Shown here in pieces: positions 5,342 to 6,289 of a stretch of 6,289 bases of DNA. The stretch is taken from contig JASLGI010000204.1 of NCBI GenBank assembly GCA_030149685.1, forward strand, positions 1-6,289, given 5' to 3'. The notes below the pieces were generated by a model. The model saw nothing but the letters and a program-made list of their open reading frames with translations, was not told the DNA's origin and did no database searches. The position numbers and the translations under genes were made by a program. This DNA comes from Bacillaceae bacterium (GTDB lineage Bacteria; Bacillota; Bacilli; Bacillales_A; Planococcaceae). The number at the start of each line of letters is the position of its first letter. Position 1 is the stretch's first letter.

Positions 5342-6289
5342 TAAATGAGACCCTATATTTTTATACTTATGACGTAATAAAATCTTTGCTCGGAAGTGAT
5401 CAAAAGAACGAAAGCCGTAGGCTGCTCTTTTGATCACTTTCGTTTTGTTGTTTAATCCTTCTACAAAACCATTTGTATAGTCATAAACAAAGCTATTCAA
5501 AATCTCTGTTTGCCATCTTTTGAATGTCATCACTGTACGCTTCATTGGCTCACAATTCGATGCTAATACTTCTTCATACCAATCAATCAGACCTTTTTTC
5601 ACTTCTGAAATATCTTCTGACTCCTTCGACTGATCAAACCACTGAACAAAAGACTCTTTCAACTGGTAGGCTTCTGTTAACTCTTCAGAATAGGATAAGT
5701 AGCGCATCAATTCTTTTCGTTTCAAAGGAGGCAAATTTCTTTTATACAAAACAGTACGTGAACGTTTGATACTTTTTCTATTATAAGCATGCCATGTCTT
5801 TTGAACCGTTCTTCGAACGGTGTCCAAGCTCCAATAGACATAGCGTACGAAGTGAAAACGATCGGCAATAATAATCGGTCGTTCTATCGCTTCTTCAATA
5901 GCGGCTCGGAATGAACTACTCATGTCCATTACAACAACTTCTACATTCCATCCGTAACGCTGAAAATAGCGTTTGATTGTATCTTTTCGACGATCTGGCA
6001 AAATATCAATCGGTTCTTTCGTTTCGGCGTTTGCAATTAATAATTGAAACTTACCAGCATCTGTATCTCCTTTATATTCATCAATCGCTACGTGACGCGG
6101 TAATTGTTTACGATGCTTTGTTTCTGAAATAAGTTGTTTAAAACGACGCATCACCGTAGGAATCGAGCAGCCTTGTTGTTTTGCTACTTGAGTAAACGTA
6201 CCTTCTTGAGTCGTTCGAATTTGTACCAGTTGATTCCATTCTTTAGAATATCTCTGATAACGATCAACAAACTCTACATGTTCTGCAAA
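5336..6289 (-). CDS. ISL3-family DDE transposase, N-terminus outside window
   Basis: This transposase would mobilise the element by cutting and joining its inverted-repeat ends. The frame is open from the right edge to the TGA at 5338-5336, giving 317 visible residues. The GTG at 6154 is internal, because 45 sense codons precede it in frame. Numbering from the first visible residue, a helix-turn-helix-like segment FTQVAKQQGCSIPTVMRRFK lies at 32-51. The DDE core follows: AIDEYKGD (Asp70), VVMDMSSSFR (Asp122), the hallmark ADRFHFVR (142-149, Asp143) and NGFVEGLNNKTK (Glu277). KRAAYGFRSFDHFRAKILL comes next, a hallmark of the ISL3 C-terminus. Family members are about 400-440 residues, so roughly 80-120 residues, including the usual zinc-finger region, should lie beyond the edge. 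No stop or frameshift interrupts the visible part, so it may be active. Base composition resembles its neighbours, which does not suggest a very foreign source. Confidence 0.93.
   Translation of the reverse strand, partial: FAEHVEFVDRYQRYSKEWNQLVQIRTTQEGTFTQVAKQQGCSIPTVMRRFKQLISETKHRKQLPRHVAIDEYKGDTDAGKFQLLIANAETKEPIDILPDRRKDTIKRYFQRYGWNVEVVVMDMSSSFRAAIEEAIERPIIIADRFHFVRYVYWSLDTVRRTVQKTWHAYNRKSIKRSRTVLYKRNLPPLKRKELMRYLSYSEELTEAYQLKESFVQWFDQSKESEDISEVKKGLIDWYEEVLASNCEPMKRTVMTFKRWQTEILNSFVYDYTNGFVEGLNNKTKVIKRAAYGFRSFDHFRAKILLRHKYKNIGSHLG
5394..5439. repeat. 14-bp perfect inverted repeat inside the transposase gene
   Basis: AAGTGATCAAAAGA (5394-5407) and TCTTTTGATCACTT (5426-5439) are exact reverse complements separated by 18 nt. 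Within the loop AGCC-GTA-GGCT (5413-5423) forms a second small stem. On the coding strand the arms are in register codon for codon: GTG-ATC-AAA-AGA (Val-Ile-Lys-Arg) pairs with TCT-TTT-GAT-CAC (Ser-Phe-Asp-His). They flank the conserved Tyr-Gly-Phe-Arg motif. A function is unknown; the structure is seen directly. Confidence 0.85.

Larger units (their letters stand above)
5303..6289 (-). mobile_element. ISL3-family insertion sequence, transposase 3' end side (partial)
   Basis: The element is identified by its ISL3-type transposase. Its left boundary in plus-strand coordinates is placed at GGTTCTATTTCAAATGTTG (5303-5321). This begins GG and has a G-rich/TCT/TCAA pattern resembling ISL3 terminal inverted repeats as I recall them, and it lies 14 bp beyond the transposase stop. 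The partner repeat and the rest of the element are outside the window, so the boundary cannot be confirmed here. If it is right, the flanking 8 bp CACAATTT (5295-5302) would be one copy of the target duplication, since ISL3 elements make 8-bp duplications. The insertion is downstream of the menA terminator and disrupts no visible gene. Confidence 0.7.

Noticed and set aside
5524..5769. 81-codon plus-strand open frame within the transposase gene
   Set aside because: It is antisense to the transposase, low in complexity, and has no Shine-Dalgarno. It is not a credible passenger gene.
5336..6154. Transposase as a complete 272-residue protein from the GTG at 6154
   Set aside because: The same frame continues without a stop to the window edge and encodes a plausible helix-turn-helix, so the GTG is an internal valine codon.
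1..6289. CRISPR array, tRNA/rRNA, riboswitch, toxin-antitoxin or defence genes
   Set aside because: No spaced direct repeats, RNA gene sequences or such protein motifs are visible. Nearly all the DNA is accounted for by men genes and the insertion sequence.

Overview
The window is a menaquinone (vitamin K2) biosynthesis locus from a low-GC Gram-positive bacterium, most likely a member of the Bacillales (Bacillaceae-like). It is bordered on the right by the 3' part of an ISL3-family insertion sequence. The assignment rests on the gene order menF-menD-menH-menB, strong AAGGAGG-type ribosome binding sites, AT-rich codon choice and the protein motifs. Genus cannot be resolved from sequence alone.

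Region 1 (1-4133, minus strand) is one tightly packed operon read leftward. menF (isochorismate synthase) overlaps menD (SEPHCHC synthase) by 14 nt. menD overlaps menH (SHCHC synthase) by 4 nt. menH is followed after 20 nt by menB (DHNA-CoA synthase), whose first 81 codons are present before the window ends. Together they carry chorismate to isochorismate, SEPHCHC and SHCHC, and later close the naphthoate ring. The missing middle steps (menC, menE) are expected beyond the left edge, but are not seen.

Region 2 (4134-4285) is a 152-bp divergent intergenic region with candidate back-to-back promoters for the men operon and for menA.

Region 3 (4286-5243, plus strand) is menA, the membrane prenyltransferase that attaches the polyprenyl tail to DHNA. 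It starts with GTG and is followed by a long symmetrical hairpin terminator.

Region 4 (5244-5302) is a 59-bp spacer with no gene. It carries one perfect extended -10 box (TGCTATAAT) that now points into the insertion sequence.

Region 5 (about 5303 to the right edge, minus strand) is the terminal part of an ISL3-family element. Its transposase gene is open to the right edge (317 codons visible, N-terminus outside), so it is longer than the segment starting at the internal GTG at 6154. A hairpin sits on its stop codon, and a 14-bp perfect inverted repeat lies in the coding sequence for its most conserved motif.

I see no evidence for a new biological system: the metabolic genes are orthodox and apparently intact. 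The less ordinary signals are the structured sequences in the 3' end of the insertion sequence and the promoter-like box stranded between menA and that element.
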